64,000 nucleotides of DNA from Planctomycetota bacterium (GTDB taxonomy: Bacteria; Planctomycetota; Planctomycetia; Gemmatales; Gemmataceae), in contig JACPZP010000179.1 in assembly GCA_016195405.1 (NCBI GenBank), positions 1 to 64,000 on the forward strand. Direction: 5' to 3'. Shown in pieces: positions 44,784-54,112 of this stretch (the stretch's first letter is position 1; each line of letters starts with the position of its first letter). The translations under genes were made by a program, and so were the position numbers. The notes beneath the pieces were generated by a model, which was given only the letters and a program-made list of their open reading frames with translations, was not told the DNA's origin and did no database searches.

Positions 44784-45932
44784 TCAGCCGGCTAGCGGCG
44801 CGGCGCGGGCCAGCTGGTAGAGGACTTCGGCGGCCATTTCGACCTCGTCAAGCGCCACCCACTCATCTTTGGTGTGCGCCTGGGCGATGTCGCCGGGACC
44901 AAACACCACCGTCGGAATGCCTGTCGCCGCAATGCAAGGAGCATCCGTGCAATAGGCAACAGCATGCACGCTGTGCTTGCCGCGCACGCCGTCAATCGCT
45001 TTGCCGAGGATGTCGATCAGCTCGTCGGCCCCTGTGGGATCGAGCGCCATTTTCCCCTGATGCAGCTTGGAGCATTCGAAGCTCTCATCGACCTGCGCTT
45101 CAAGCGCCCCCACAAAATCGCACCGGGCATCCTCCGGCCTTTCACCGCGAACCAAGCGACGGTCCACCTCGATGCGGCAGCGGTCCGGCACGGTGTTCAC
45201 GCTCGTCCCGCCTTCAATGCGGCCGACGCTCAAAGTCGCCGGCCCAAGCAGCGCGTCGTTCGCTGATTTCCGTAACTTCTCGGCGTACGACTCGATCGCC
45301 GGCATGATCCGGCTCATGCAGTAAATGGCGTTGACTCCCTGCTCGGGGCTGGAACTGTGACATGCTCGGCCGGCTGTGGTCACGTACCAACGGGCCACGC
45401 CTTTGTGGGCAAGCACGATGTCGAGGCCCGTCGGCTCCGCCACGATTGCCATGTCGGCGCGAATACCCCTTTTTACAAGCTCCTGAACACCCAGGAACGT
45501 GTATTCCTCGTCTGCAGTGCAAGCCAGAACAACGTTCGCGGATTCGGGCTTCTCGCGCACCAGCCGGGAGAATGCCGTCAACATGGCCGCCATGCCGCCT
45601 TTGATGTCGCAAGCGCCGCGGCCGTAGAGCCGATTGCCGTCAATGACGGCGCCGAACGGATCGATGGTCATGTGGTCGACCGGCACGGTGTCCTGATGCA
45701 CTTCCCAAAGCAAAGTCGCCTTGGCGCTCGCGCAATCGAATCGAGCGATGATGTTCTCCCTTCCCGGCGTCACCAGCTGCCGTTCAAGAGGCACGCCGAG
45801 ATCGCGGAAAAAAGTCTCCAGGTAGTCGGTCACGCGTTGCTCGCCGCAGATGCCGGCAGGCAAATCGCGGCCCATCGGATTGACGCTGGGCAGCTTGACG
45901 AGGTCGTGTAGTAATTGCGTCGTCGAGGACAT
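44784..45932 (-). CDS. M20-family metallohydrolase (ArgE/DapE type)
   Basis: A 382-residue two-zinc amidohydrolase. Metal and catalytic motifs: LWEVHQDTVPVD, GRGACDIKGGMAAML, ACTADEEYTFLG (catalytic Glu pair), VAEPTGLDIV and the C-terminal AQAHTKDEWVALDEVE. The dimerisation domain with RACHSSSPEQGVNAI is complete. Relatives remove N-acyl groups from amino acids or split small peptides (acetylornithine or succinyl-diaminopimelate). It follows an amino-acid permease gene by 49 bases, so an imported or recycled acyl-amino acid is the likely substrate. A GGAG site precedes the ATG. Confidence 0.92.
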   Translation of the reverse strand: MSSTTQLLHDLVKLPSVNPMGRDLPAGICGEQRVTDYLETFFRDLGVPLERQLVTPGRENIIARFDCASAKATLLWEVHQDTVPVDHMTIDPFGAVIDGNRLYGRGACDIKGGMAAMLTAFSRLVREKPESANVVLACTADEEYTFLGVQELVKRGIRADMAIVAEPTGLDIVLAHKGVARWYVTTAGRACHSSSPEQGVNAIYCMSRIMPAIESYAEKLRKSANDALLGPATLSVGRIEGGTSVNTVPDRCRIEVDRRLVRGERPEDARCDFVGALEAQVDESFECSKLHQGKMALDPTGADELIDILGKAIDGVRGKHSVHAVAYCTDAPCIAATGIPTVVFGPGDIAQAHTKDEWVALDEVEMAAEVLYQLARAAPLAG

Positions 45933-45978
45933 GCATCGCTCCGCGTGCGGATTGGCGCGACCGATAACCCCTCAAATT

Positions 45979-46000
45979 GCGCTAACCCCCATGCGGGGGT
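45979..46000. repeat. Palindromic element carrying the permease stop codon
   Basis: GCGCTAACCCCCATGCGGGGGT. The CTA at 45982-45984 is the permease TAG stop. It is a diverged member of the 5689 element family. Confidence 0.6.
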
Positions 46001-47385
46001 ACGTCACGGCGCGCCACCAGGAAATACACAACCACACCCAAGCAAACGAAGCCCGTTCCGATTGCCACTTCCGTTCGCTGGTTCTGGATCATGTTCCAAA
46101 CGATGAACGCGGGCAGCGCGAAGTACAGCAGCGGAACCACAGGATACCCCGGACACCGATAGGGCCGTTCCGCGTCGGGATAGCGAATGCGAAATACGAA
46201 GATGGTGCTGATGGCGAGCGTTTCAAAAGTAACCGCGCCGAACATGGCATAGTCGGTAAGAAGGTCGAAAAGGGACTTTCCGCCCGGGACGTAGATCAAA
46301 GCGCCGGCGATGACAAGCAAAGAGGACCACAAGCCGACAAGTGTGATGGCAACAGCTGGGGTGTGATATCGCGAGTGGACGGCACTAAGTACTCGCGGCG
46401 CCAGACGGTCTTCTCCCATGGCATAGAGTAAACGCGGGCCGACGAGCAGGTTGCCGTTGAGAGCGCCGAATACCGAGCACATCACCGCTCCCGCAGCTAA
46501 TGTCAGGCCGAGCGGGCCAAGGAGTCGGTGGCCGAATTCCGCCACGACGCTGGTATTCGTGAGACCGGCCATTTCGGCCTGCGGAATGATCAGGTGGTAC
46601 GCCAGATTAGCCCCTAAGTACAAGAAAATCACAATCCCGACGCCGGCGATGAATGCCAAGGGCAGATTACGGTTTGGATTCTTGATCTCTTCAGCGATTG
46701 GAGCCGCATTCATCCAACCATGGTAGGCCCAAAGCACGCCCAAGCAGGCGGTTCCCAAGCCGGCCAGTTCGAACTCCCGCGCCGTGCTGGAATCAGAAGT
46801 GGCCACGCTCCAATCCGTGCGCAGTAAGAAGGGAAGGAGGAGTATTGCCAGGAGAGACCCGACTTTCACCAACGTAATGAAGAACTGCAATCCGCCGCCC
46901 CAGCGCACGCCGCGAACATTGACCCAGGTCAAGACGCCGATGACGCCTACTGTGAGTATTCGCTGCTCCCAAAAGCTCAGAATTTCCGCCTCGCGCGGCA
47001 CTTCATGGAATTGGCGAAGTAAGTCGTGAAAGGACTCGATGAACACGGTTGCTAGTGCCGCGATCGACGCCGTGCGGATGATCCAGAACTCGACCCATCC
47101 CCACAAGAAGCCCGCGAGCCTGCCATAACCCTCGCGCAGGAAGACATAATTGCCGCCGGAGCGCGGGTACAACACGGCGACTTCCGCAATCGATAGAGCG
47201 CCCAGAAGTGCGAGCAATCCCATCGCGATCCAAACGATCGCGACCCATCCGAAGTCGGGCACTTCTTTCGCCACGACCGACGGCTTTTTGAAAACGCCGG
47301 AGCCGATGACCGTGCCCACGACGATGGCGATCGCGATCCAAGGTCCGAGAGCACGGACCAAACCAGTCTTGGAGTCTTGATTCAT
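45982..47385 (-). CDS. APC-superfamily amino-acid permease
   Basis: A 467-residue inner-membrane transporter with about 12 helices. The N-terminal GPWIAIAIVVGTVIGSGVF is the APC helix-1 signature with the unwound GxG, followed by VVAKEVPDFGWVAIVW and YPRSGGNYVFLREGYG on helices 2-3. WAYHGWMNAAPIAEEIKNPNRN (helix 6 and following loop) is also diagnostic. LAT/CAT-like exchange or proton symport is expected; the substrate is unknown. The ATG at 47385 is preferred to a GTG two codons upstream. It diverges from kamA and precedes the M20 hydrolase gene. Confidence 0.94.
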   Translation of the reverse strand: MNQDSKTGLVRALGPWIAIAIVVGTVIGSGVFKKPSVVAKEVPDFGWVAIVWIAMGLLALLGALSIAEVAVLYPRSGGNYVFLREGYGRLAGFLWGWVEFWIIRTASIAALATVFIESFHDLLRQFHEVPREAEILSFWEQRILTVGVIGVLTWVNVRGVRWGGGLQFFITLVKVGSLLAILLLPFLLRTDWSVATSDSSTAREFELAGLGTACLGVLWAYHGWMNAAPIAEEIKNPNRNLPLAFIAGVGIVIFLYLGANLAYHLIIPQAEMAGLTNTSVVAEFGHRLLGPLGLTLAAGAVMCSVFGALNGNLLVGPRLLYAMGEDRLAPRVLSAVHSRYHTPAVAITLVGLWSSLLVIAGALIYVPGGKSLFDLLTDYAMFGAVTFETLAISTIFVFRIRYPDAERPYRCPGYPVVPLLYFALPAFIVWNMIQNQRTEVAIGTGFVCLGVVVYFLVARRDVPPHGG

Positions 47386-47718
47386 GCGCACCAGTGTAAA
47401 CGATGGAACGTGAAAATACCGCGAAAAAACCAGGCGAATTCACTTTCATGGAACGTCGCTTGTTTATGCTTCGCACTCGCATGCTCGCCTGAGAGCGCGA
47501 AAGGCAAACGGTGTTCGGCGGCATGCGCGCGCTTTGCGAGCGCGCCGAGCGAAAAAATATTTTCAAAAAAAAGGATCAAGGCACAGCGTTAGCTCTTGTA
47601 TTTTCGCGACATGCGGTTAGTATTTTTTTCAACGGGTGTGTCGCTGTCCTTCTGCTTTCGAGTCGAACGTTCAGCTGCACACAGGACATCCGATGTTTAG
47701 TTGGAGGCTTCTTTTTTT
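47386..47718. other. Divergent intergenic region between the permease and kamA genes
   Basis: About 333 bases with no gene. It holds a GCGCGC-TTTGCGA-GCGCGC hairpin at about 47526-47544, an A/T-rich stretch after it and a T-rich stretch (TATTTTTTTC) before the kamA ribosome site. Promoters for both directions should lie here, but none is clear. No lysine riboswitch was recognised. Confidence 0.5.
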
Positions 47719-49173
47719 ATGAACGAATCCGAGGAGCGGACCGGGCTGGGCGGCCAGCGCGTCCCTGTAATGGAGTGCGGGATTGAGGAAGACGAACCTC
47801 CCGGTAAGCCCAGGCGCCATCCGCTCTGGCGCAACGTCCCCAAAAAACAGTGGGACGACTGGCGTTGGCAATCGCAAAACGCCATCCGCTCGGTGAGGCA
47901 ACTTCGCGAACTTCTACCTTTCACCCCCCAAGAATTGGAAGCGATGGGGGAACTGGAAGCCGAGTTCAAGCTCGCCATCCCGCCTTACTATTTCTCTCTC
48001 ATCGACGTCGATGACCCCAACGATCCCATCCGGCTGCAATCGGTGACCTCGCCTTTGGAGGCAAATTCCTCCTACGAGTTGGCCGATCCGCTCGACGAGG
48101 ACAAGGACTCACCCGTCCCGGGCATCACCCATCGTTACCCGGACCGCGTCCTCATGGTCACGACCCATGTCTGCACCATGTATTGCCGCTTCTGCACGCG
48201 CAAACGCGCCACCATGGTGCGCGGCGGCTGGGACGCCATCAGCCGCGATGACGAGCGGATGATCGACTACATCCGCGAGCATCCGGAAATCCGCGACGTC
48301 ATCGTTTCGGGCGGCGACCCGTTGACCTTGCCGTACAACAAACTCCGCTTCTTCCTGGAGAACCTGCGTGACATCCCGCACGTCGACGTTATCCGCATCG
48401 GCACGCGCGTGCCGACGACGTTGCCGCAGAAGCTCTATGACAAGGAGCTGATCGACATCCTGGCCGCCGCGGAGAAAGTGTGGATCCAGATGCACTTCAA
48501 CCACCCGCGCGAGATCACGCCGGAGGTGGCCCGCGTCTGCAAGTCGCTCTTGCGGGCCGGAATGCCGCTCAACAACCACAGTGTGCTTCTCAAGGGAGTC
48601 AACGACGACCTCGCCACGATGCGGCAACTCTTGCGTGCCTTGTTGCGCGTCAAGATACGGCCCTACTACATCTTTCACTGTGACCCCGTCACCGGGGCCG
48701 GCCACTTCCGCACCAGCGTCTGGAAGGGGTTGGAGATTCTGGAAGGGCTGCGCGGCCACATGTCCGGGCTGGCCATCCCCACGTATGTGGTCGATAGCCC
48801 GCACGGCGGCGGCAAGATACCGCTCATGCCCAATTACCTCGTGTCGGCAAGCGACGACGCCGTGGTGCTGCGCAACTTCGAAGGCATGCTGGTGCGCTAC
48901 CAGGCTGAAGACAAGCCGACGACCGTACGGCGGACACCCACGCGCGGCGTCAGCCAGCTGCTTACCGGCGCGAAGAGCGTGCTGATGCCGGAGGGCAGCG
49001 AGCGCATGGCCCGCCGCCGCCGGAGCGTGCGCACGATTGCCGCCCAAAGAAGATCCAACGGATGTGGCCCGGATGTCAATGGTCACGCCGCTGGCCGTGG
49101 AGACGGCCGTGCGGAATCCCGTCCCCGCATGGAGGAGTTGTTGTCGCTGCCGGTCTTGGCAGGCGAGCGCTGA
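47719..49173 (+). CDS. kamA: KamA-type radical SAM lysine 2,3-aminomutase
   Basis: A 484-residue radical SAM and PLP enzyme that interconverts L-alpha-lysine and beta-lysine. The radical SAM cluster motif CTMYCRFCTRKR is near residue 152; VSGGDPLTL and GTRVPTTLP follow, and the PLP-lysine region is near YVVDSPHGGGKIPLMPNY. The ATG at 47719 is preceded by GGAGG at a slightly long distance; a TTG inside that site is rejected. The C-terminal 80 residues are basic and divergent. Two ATP-grasp genes follow. The TGA stop is in a palindrome. Confidence 0.94.
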   Translation: MNESEERTGLGGQRVPVMECGIEEDEPPGKPRRHPLWRNVPKKQWDDWRWQSQNAIRSVRQLRELLPFTPQELEAMGELEAEFKLAIPPYYFSLIDVDDPNDPIRLQSVTSPLEANSSYELADPLDEDKDSPVPGITHRYPDRVLMVTTHVCTMYCRFCTRKRATMVRGGWDAISRDDERMIDYIREHPEIRDVIVSGGDPLTLPYNKLRFFLENLRDIPHVDVIRIGTRVPTTLPQKLYDKELIDILAAAEKVWIQMHFNHPREITPEVARVCKSLLRAGMPLNNHSVLLKGVNDDLATMRQLLRALLRVKIRPYYIFHCDPVTGAGHFRTSVWKGLEILEGLRGHMSGLAIPTYVVDSPHGGGKIPLMPNYLVSASDDAVVLRNFEGMLVRYQAEDKPTTVRRTPTRGVSQLLTGAKSVLMPEGSERMARRRRSVRTIAAQRRSNGCGPDVNGHAAGRGDGRAESRPRMEELLSLPVLAGER

Positions 49174-49226
49174 CCCGCATGCGGGTTAACGCGACCGTTT
49201 ACAAGTCGCGCTAACCCGCAGGCGGG
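49167..49226. repeat. Double palindrome between kamA and the first ATP-grasp gene
   Basis: Outer arms 49174-49194 and 49206-49226 (21 bases, 2 mismatches), each with its own ACCCGCA.GCGGG palindrome. The kamA TGA (49171-49173) sits at its left edge. The next start codon (49241) lies 14 bases after the right arm. Confidence 0.85.
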
Positions 49227-49240
49227 AATCATAACACCGC

Positions 49241-50317
49241 ATGAAAATCGGCATCACCTACGACTTGAAGAGCGCCGGGCCGGCCGATCCATCTATTCCC
49301 GACGACCTTCAAGAGGAGTTCGACAGCCCGCACACGATTGATGCCATCGCTGCCGTCCTGCGCGGTCTCGGCCACGAGGTCGTACTCCTTGGCGACGGCC
49401 GCGAATTCCTTGAAAAAACACTTTGCGATCTCCCCGATCTGGTCTTTAACATCGCCGAAGGCCTCGGAACCAGTCGCAGCCGCGAAGCTCGGGTTCCTGC
49501 GGTTCTCGAAATGCTCGGCATTCCGTACACCGGCTCCGACCCTCTGACCATGGCGGTGACGCTCGACAAGGACTGCGCCAAGCGCCTTGTGGCGGCGGCC
49601 GGCGTCACGGTGCCGCGCAGTTGGTCGGTCCCGCCCAACGACTCGGCCCGCAATAATATGAGCGACCATTCACGCATCCGGCTGCCCGTGGTGGTCAAAC
49701 CCGCCTGGGAAGGATCGAGCAAAGGAATTCGCAATCGATGTCTGGTAAAGAGCTGGGACGAGTTGCCGGAAGTGGTCGATTCGCTCCGCCGCGATCACCA
49801 GCAGACAATCCTGATTGAAGAGTTCATTCCCGGCGATGAGTTGACGGTCGGCATCCACGGCAATGACCCGCCGCGAATTCTGGGCGTCATGCGGATCGCG
49901 CCCACCTTCCCAGTGGGAGAGTTTCTTTACAGCCTAGAAATCAAGCGTGACTTCCGGCGGTTGGTGAAGTACGAATGCCCGCCGCCCTTGCCCCAGGAAA
50001 CCCTGAAAAAGGTGGAGGCGGCGGCTTTGACGGCCTATCGCGTCTTGGGCTGTCGCGACATCGCCAGGGTCGATTTTCGCCTCGACCGGGAGGGCAATCC
50101 CTTTTTCCTTGAAGTCAATCCCCTGCCCGGCCTCAACCCCGATGACAGCGACCTGGTCATCATGGCCGGCTTGCTCGGTTGGAGCTACGCCCAGCTCATT
50201 GAGACCATCGTGACCGCGACGATGACTCGGCATAAACACTTGGACGCGCGGCCGCTGGAGCCACGCTCACTAGATCCACGCCCACGAGAGCCACGCTCTG
50301 TCTTGGCTCGCGGCTAA
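49241..50317 (+). CDS. D-Ala-D-Ala-ligase-like ATP-grasp enzyme, first copy
   Basis: A 358-residue ATP-grasp ligase. N-domain: MKIGITYDLKSAGP and LVFNIAEGLGTSRSREARVPAVLEMLGIPYTGSDPL, the substrate-binding segment of the Ddl family. ATP-grasp core: PVVVKPAWEGSSKGI and IEEFIPGDELTVGI. The magnesium-site segment ARVDFRLDREGNPFFLEVNPLPGLNP is complete. True Ddl proteins are shorter; a tail of repeated Arg/Pro/Glu (EPRSLDPRPREPRS) is added here. It probably joins an amino acid to an amine using ATP. Its position after kamA suggests beta-lysine as a substrate. Confidence 0.88.
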   Translation: MKIGITYDLKSAGPADPSIPDDLQEEFDSPHTIDAIAAVLRGLGHEVVLLGDGREFLEKTLCDLPDLVFNIAEGLGTSRSREARVPAVLEMLGIPYTGSDPLTMAVTLDKDCAKRLVAAAGVTVPRSWSVPPNDSARNNMSDHSRIRLPVVVKPAWEGSSKGIRNRCLVKSWDELPEVVDSLRRDHQQTILIEEFIPGDELTVGIHGNDPPRILGVMRIAPTFPVGEFLYSLEIKRDFRRLVKYECPPPLPQETLKKVEAAALTAYRVLGCRDIARVDFRLDREGNPFFLEVNPLPGLNPDDSDLVIMAGLLGWSYAQLIETIVTATMTRHKHLDARPLEPRSLDPRPREPRSVLARG

Positions 50318-50330
50318 TCCTGGAGGACCC

Positions 50331-51392
50331 ATGGCGCCACCGCTCGTTCTCATGTTGCACAATTATCCTACATTGCCGTTGGATCATCCCGACGCCGCCT
50401 CCGAGCATTCCGTGGTCGAGATCGCCCAGACATTGGGCCGAATTCTCGAGGAGGATGCGGGATTTCGTACCACGTCGCTCGGCCTGAAGCAGGATCCAAC
50501 CTATCTCTGGGCCGAATTGAAACGCCGCAAACCGGCGGTGGTCTTCAATCTGTTCGAGGGCAATCCCGACAATCCGGAGACCGAGGCGTATGTCGCCGGG
50601 CTTCTGCAGTGGAAGGGAATCCCGTTCACGGGCTCGCCGTTGCGCACGCTGGCCCTGGCCCGCGCCAAACACCTCACCAAGCAGCTTCTGCGCGGCGCCG
50701 GGCTGCCCACGGCAGAGTTCTTTGTGGTTTCGGAGCTGCCCGTGATGAACTGCCCGTTGGAATGGCCTGTGATTGTCAAGCCCGCCCAGCAAGATGCCAG
50801 CGTCGGACTCGCGCAGGATAGCGTGTGCACGAACCAGGAACAACTCGAATCGCGTGTTCAGTTCGTGCTGGACAACTACGGCGTCCCCGTGTTGGTCGAG
50901 GAGTTTATTGCCGGCCGCGAGTTTAACGTCGCTCTGGTCGAGCTGCCCGAATTGCGCGCCTTGCCGCCTTCGGAGGTCATCTTCCCCACGGACCGGCCCG
51001 GGTACTGGCCCATTCTCACCTACGAATGCAAATGGAAGCCCGGCACCGCCGATTACGACGCCACGCCTCCCAAGTATCCCGCCGACATCACCCCAAGGCT
51101 TGCCGACCGCCTCTGCGCCATTGCAACAGAGGCATACAGGCTCATCGGCTGCCGCGATTACGCACGGGTCGATTTCCGCGTACGCCCCAACGGCAAGCCG
51201 AGCATCCTCGAGGTTAATCCCAATCCGGAAATTAGCGACGACGCCGGCTTCGCAGGCAGTCTGAGTTCGGCCGGTTTATCGTACCGCGAGTTCATTGTCC
51301 GCTTGGTCGAACACGCTTTGACGAAGACGCATGCACCCGCGTCCCTCTTCACGGCGCCGCGCGCCGAATCGTTGGCGCCCGCAAGAAGTTAA
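50331..51392 (+). CDS. D-Ala-D-Ala-ligase-like ATP-grasp enzyme, second copy
   Basis: A 353-residue ATP-grasp protein with a GGAGG site, starting 13 bases after the first copy. N-domain: VFNLFEGNPDNPETEAYVAGLLQWKGIPFTGSPLRT. Core: PVIVKPAQQDASVGL and VLVEEFIAGREFNVALVE, then ARVDFRVRPNGKPSILEVNPNPEIS. The two copies are clearly paralogous but diverged, with different N-terminal sequences, so they likely use different substrates in successive steps. ATP-binding and metal residues appear intact in both. Confidence 0.87.
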   Translation: MAPPLVLMLHNYPTLPLDHPDAASEHSVVEIAQTLGRILEEDAGFRTTSLGLKQDPTYLWAELKRRKPAVVFNLFEGNPDNPETEAYVAGLLQWKGIPFTGSPLRTLALARAKHLTKQLLRGAGLPTAEFFVVSELPVMNCPLEWPVIVKPAQQDASVGLAQDSVCTNQEQLESRVQFVLDNYGVPVLVEEFIAGREFNVALVELPELRALPPSEVIFPTDRPGYWPILTYECKWKPGTADYDATPPKYPADITPRLADRLCAIATEAYRLIGCRDYARVDFRVRPNGKPSILEVNPNPEISDDAGFAGSLSSAGLSYREFIVRLVEHALTKTHAPASLFTAPRAESLAPARS

Positions 51393-51522
51393 CGCGTGCA
51401 GCGCGCCCGCGCCCACACGCCGCGCCCGCTGGGACTTTGACAAGGTCCCCGTCCCAACGCACAATAGTGTATCAAACAGCCTGACGCACAGCCGCGGCTG
51501 CACCGGCGGGGGATAGCGGGCA

Positions 51523-52881
51523 ATGTCTTCGGAGACGAAGTCGTCGAAAGCGCCACAGCTGCAAACGATTGGCAGCTACGACGTTGTGGCCACGATTGCC
51601 GAAGGAGGCATGGGCACGGTCTACAAGGGCCGCCACCAAGTCAGCGGCGCCATCGTGGCCGTCAAGGTCCTGCCGCCGCATCTCGTCGCCAATCCCGACT
51701 TCCTCAAGCGCTTCGAACGGGAATACAACGCCGCCAAAACCCTCGATCATGCGAATATCGTCAAGGCGATCGAGTTCGGCAGCCAAGGTGATACTCCCTA
51801 CCTGGTGATGGAATTCGTCGAAGGAGAATCGGTCGGCCAAAAGCTCGAACGTGCCGGGCGCCTCCCGGAAAGCGAGGCCGTGCGCATCATCGTTCAGGTG
51901 GCCCAGGGTTTGCACAAAGCGCACAAGCTCGGCCTCATCCACCGCGACGTCAAACCCGACAACATCCTGCTCTCGCCGGACGGAGTCGCCAAGCTCGTGG
52001 ACCTTGGCCTGGTCAAGGAAACCGATGCGGACCTGAACCTCACCCGTACCAATCGCGGCCTGGGAACGCCGCATTTCATGGCGCCGGAGCAATTCCGCAA
52101 TGCCAAAAACGCCGACGCCCGCTGCGACATTTACTCGATGGCCGCCAGCTTATATATGATGGTGACCGGCGAGCTGCCCTTCAAATCGTGTGGCCCGCTC
52201 GACGCTTGGATGAAAAAGATCAATCACGACATTCCGCCGCCCCGACAGCTCCAGCCTAGTCTGTCCGAGCGCGTCGACTGGGCGATCCGCCGCTCCATGA
52301 GCGCCGACCCCACCACGCGCGCAGCCAACTGTCGCGAATTTGTCGAGGATCTAACGGGTCACAGCACGCGGCGGATCACGGTTTCCAATACTGCGAGCAT
52401 TCCAGCATCGGACCTCTGGTATCTCGTTTACAAGGATGAGGACGGAGTCGTCCACACCGTCAAAGGCGCGATGAACGGCATTCGGCGCTCGCTCAAGGAA
52501 GGGCTCCTGGGAGATGCCATGAACATCCGCATCAGCCGCATGAAGGACGGCCCTTTCGAATCGCTCCGCAACCACCCGGAATTCCGCGATTTGGCAGTGG
52601 CGCCCCAGGAGGCGCCGCAAGCGATTTCGCCCACGAAACACAGCACGCCAAACCCCGTCCCGTTACCAGTGTTTGCCGCGCCGGACAGCGTTTCACACCA
52701 CGCGTCACCGGCGGTTCCTGTTCCCCTGCTGCCTCCCGGTCCGGCGCCGCATATCGACATCGGCACCGCCCGCGCCTCCTCCGAATGGCTCAAGTGGTTG
52801 CTTCTGATCGTTGTCGCCATCGTCACGGGCGTTGCTGGTTTGTTGTTCAGACCCGTGATGACGATCTTGGGTTGGTGGTAA
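51523..52881 (+). CDS. Ser/Thr protein kinase with a C-terminal membrane helix
   Basis: A 452-residue kinase with glycine loop IAEGGMGTVYKG, VAVKVLPPHL, HRDVKPDNILL, DLG in place of DFG (VDLGLVKE), and GTPHFMAPEQFRN. Residues 295-350 form a separate region (WYLVYKDEDGVVHTVKG) resembling a GYF-like or DUF4339 domain that is common after planctomycete kinases. A Pro-rich linker leads to a C-terminal helix (WLLLIVVAIVTGVAGLLF), so the protein is tail-anchored with its kinase in the cytoplasm. Confidence 0.92.
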   Translation: MSSETKSSKAPQLQTIGSYDVVATIAEGGMGTVYKGRHQVSGAIVAVKVLPPHLVANPDFLKRFEREYNAAKTLDHANIVKAIEFGSQGDTPYLVMEFVEGESVGQKLERAGRLPESEAVRIIVQVAQGLHKAHKLGLIHRDVKPDNILLSPDGVAKLVDLGLVKETDADLNLTRTNRGLGTPHFMAPEQFRNAKNADARCDIYSMAASLYMMVTGELPFKSCGPLDAWMKKINHDIPPPRQLQPSLSERVDWAIRRSMSADPTTRAANCREFVEDLTGHSTRRITVSNTASIPASDLWYLVYKDEDGVVHTVKGAMNGIRRSLKEGLLGDAMNIRISRMKDGPFESLRNHPEFRDLAVAPQEAPQAISPTKHSTPNPVPLPVFAAPDSVSHHASPAVPVPLLPPGPAPHIDIGTARASSEWLKWLLLIVVAIVTGVAGLLFRPVMTILGWW

Positions 52882-53021
52882 TCAGGCCTTGGCGCGCTTC
52901 TTAACTCGTCTCCAAATTATGAGAAATCGCTGAGAGTTTTCTTGGGGGGCTTGCCCGTCTCTGCCTATTCTGATGGACTAACCATCAACCCCATTCACAT
53001 CAAAACCTTGGAGGTTGTGGC

Positions 53022-53624
53022 ATGCGCACTTTCGGCAAATTATCGCTGGCCCTTACCGGAGCGTTCTTGTTCGTTAGCCTGCTCGGCGGGCAACAGCCGG
53101 GCGGCGGCGGCCGCTTCCAGATCCCCGGCTTCGGCAATGACCCGTTGTCGCTCCTGCAAAACGATTCGGTGAAAAAAGAGCTGAATATGACCGACGAGCA
53201 ATCCGCCAAGCTCCCGGACGCCGTCCTCAAAGCCGTGGCGAACGTGCTCGACGGCAAACAGCTGAAACGCCTCAAAGAGATCGAGCTGCAGCAGCGTGGC
53301 TCGGCCGCCCTGGCCGACGCCGGCGTTCAAAAAGACCTCAAGCTTTCCGAGGGGCAATCCAAGAGCATCAAGACCATCCTTGAAGACTCCGGCAAGCAGC
53401 GGCAGGAACTGTTCAATGAGGCCAAAGGTGGAGGCGGCGGCTTCCAAGGCATGCGTGAAAAATTCCAGGCTTTGCAGAAGGAAACCAATGAGAAGATTCA
53501 GGAAGTGCTGAGCACCGAACAACGCCGCGCCTGGAAGGAACTGCTCGGCGACGAATTCAAGATTGAGCGTCCCGGGTTCGGCGGCGAATTCAAGAAAGGC
53601 AAGAGAAAAGTCGACTTGGATTGA
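53022..53624 (+). CDS. Secreted helical protein (Spy/CpxP-like architecture)
   Basis: A 200-residue exported protein with a signal peptide (LSLALTGAFLFVSLLGGQQ) and a Gly-rich start, followed by long charged helices: ELNMTDEQSAKLPDAVLKAV, LKLSEGQSKSIKTILEDS and EVLSTEQRRAWKELLGDEF. The 'LTdEQ...' pattern repeated at helix starts resembles Spy/CpxP-type periplasmic chaperones, but no LTxxQ motif is exact. The function is unassigned. A GGAGG site precedes the ATG and a GC-rich hairpin follows the stop. Confidence 0.75.
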   Translation: MRTFGKLSLALTGAFLFVSLLGGQQPGGGGRFQIPGFGNDPLSLLQNDSVKKELNMTDEQSAKLPDAVLKAVANVLDGKQLKRLKEIELQQRGSAALADAGVQKDLKLSEGQSKSIKTILEDSGKQRQELFNEAKGGGGGFQGMREKFQALQKETNEKIQEVLSTEQRRAWKELLGDEFKIERPGFGGEFKKGKRKVDLD

Positions 53625-54112
53625 ATCTGCGGGGCAGGCTTCTCGAACCTGCCCGAAGCGGTACGCCCGCCCGTGCCTCCAACTCCTCTCCCTCGGCTCA
53701 AAGACTCTCGCAACGTCGATTCACATCGAAGCCGGGGGAGAGGGGAACTTAACCGACTGTGGCGGCAAGTTTCCAACTTGCCGAATCGACCGGTTGGATC
53801 CCGTTCGCCACGATCCTTCCCCCCATCGCAATTCCCTTGCCGCTCCGAGCCCCTTCAAGCCGAAAATCCTGAAAATCGCGCGGGACCGATTTGACTGGCC
53901 TTTGTCTTCGAACTAGGTTTCTGGTGTCGAGACGAGGATGTCCGCGGGGCAATAAGATGGGCTCTTCCCGCGGCAATTATCAATACCCCATTAAACCTAA
54001 GCACCCTTTGGGAAGCTGATCCCCTCCTCCGGAACGTCCAGGCGGACCGGACGCTGATTCCCTAACACGAGGCACCCGGGTGCAATCCGGAACCAGAAAG
54101 GGGATATCGTCC
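53625..54112. other. Intergenic region before the Tad pilus genes, with two hairpins
   Basis: About 488 bases with no gene. A hairpin (53632-53654, GGGCAGG/CCTGCCC) ends the preceding gene, and a perfect 9-bp hairpin CGGCAAGTT/AACTTGCCG lies at 53763-53783. The promoter of the pilin genes must lie in the remaining 300 bases; I could not identify it with confidence. Confidence 0.55.
53632..53654 (+). terminator. Terminator-like hairpin after the secreted helical protein
   Basis: GGGCAGG-C-TTC-TC-GAA-CCTGCCC starts 8 bases after the stop. It has a 7-bp outer stem but no T-run, so termination is likely but unproven. Confidence 0.5.

Noticed and set aside
47386-47718. Lysine riboswitch upstream of kamA
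   Set aside because: None of the conserved lysine-riboswitch core elements could be recognised. Only a GC-rich hairpin and A/T-rich stretches are present.
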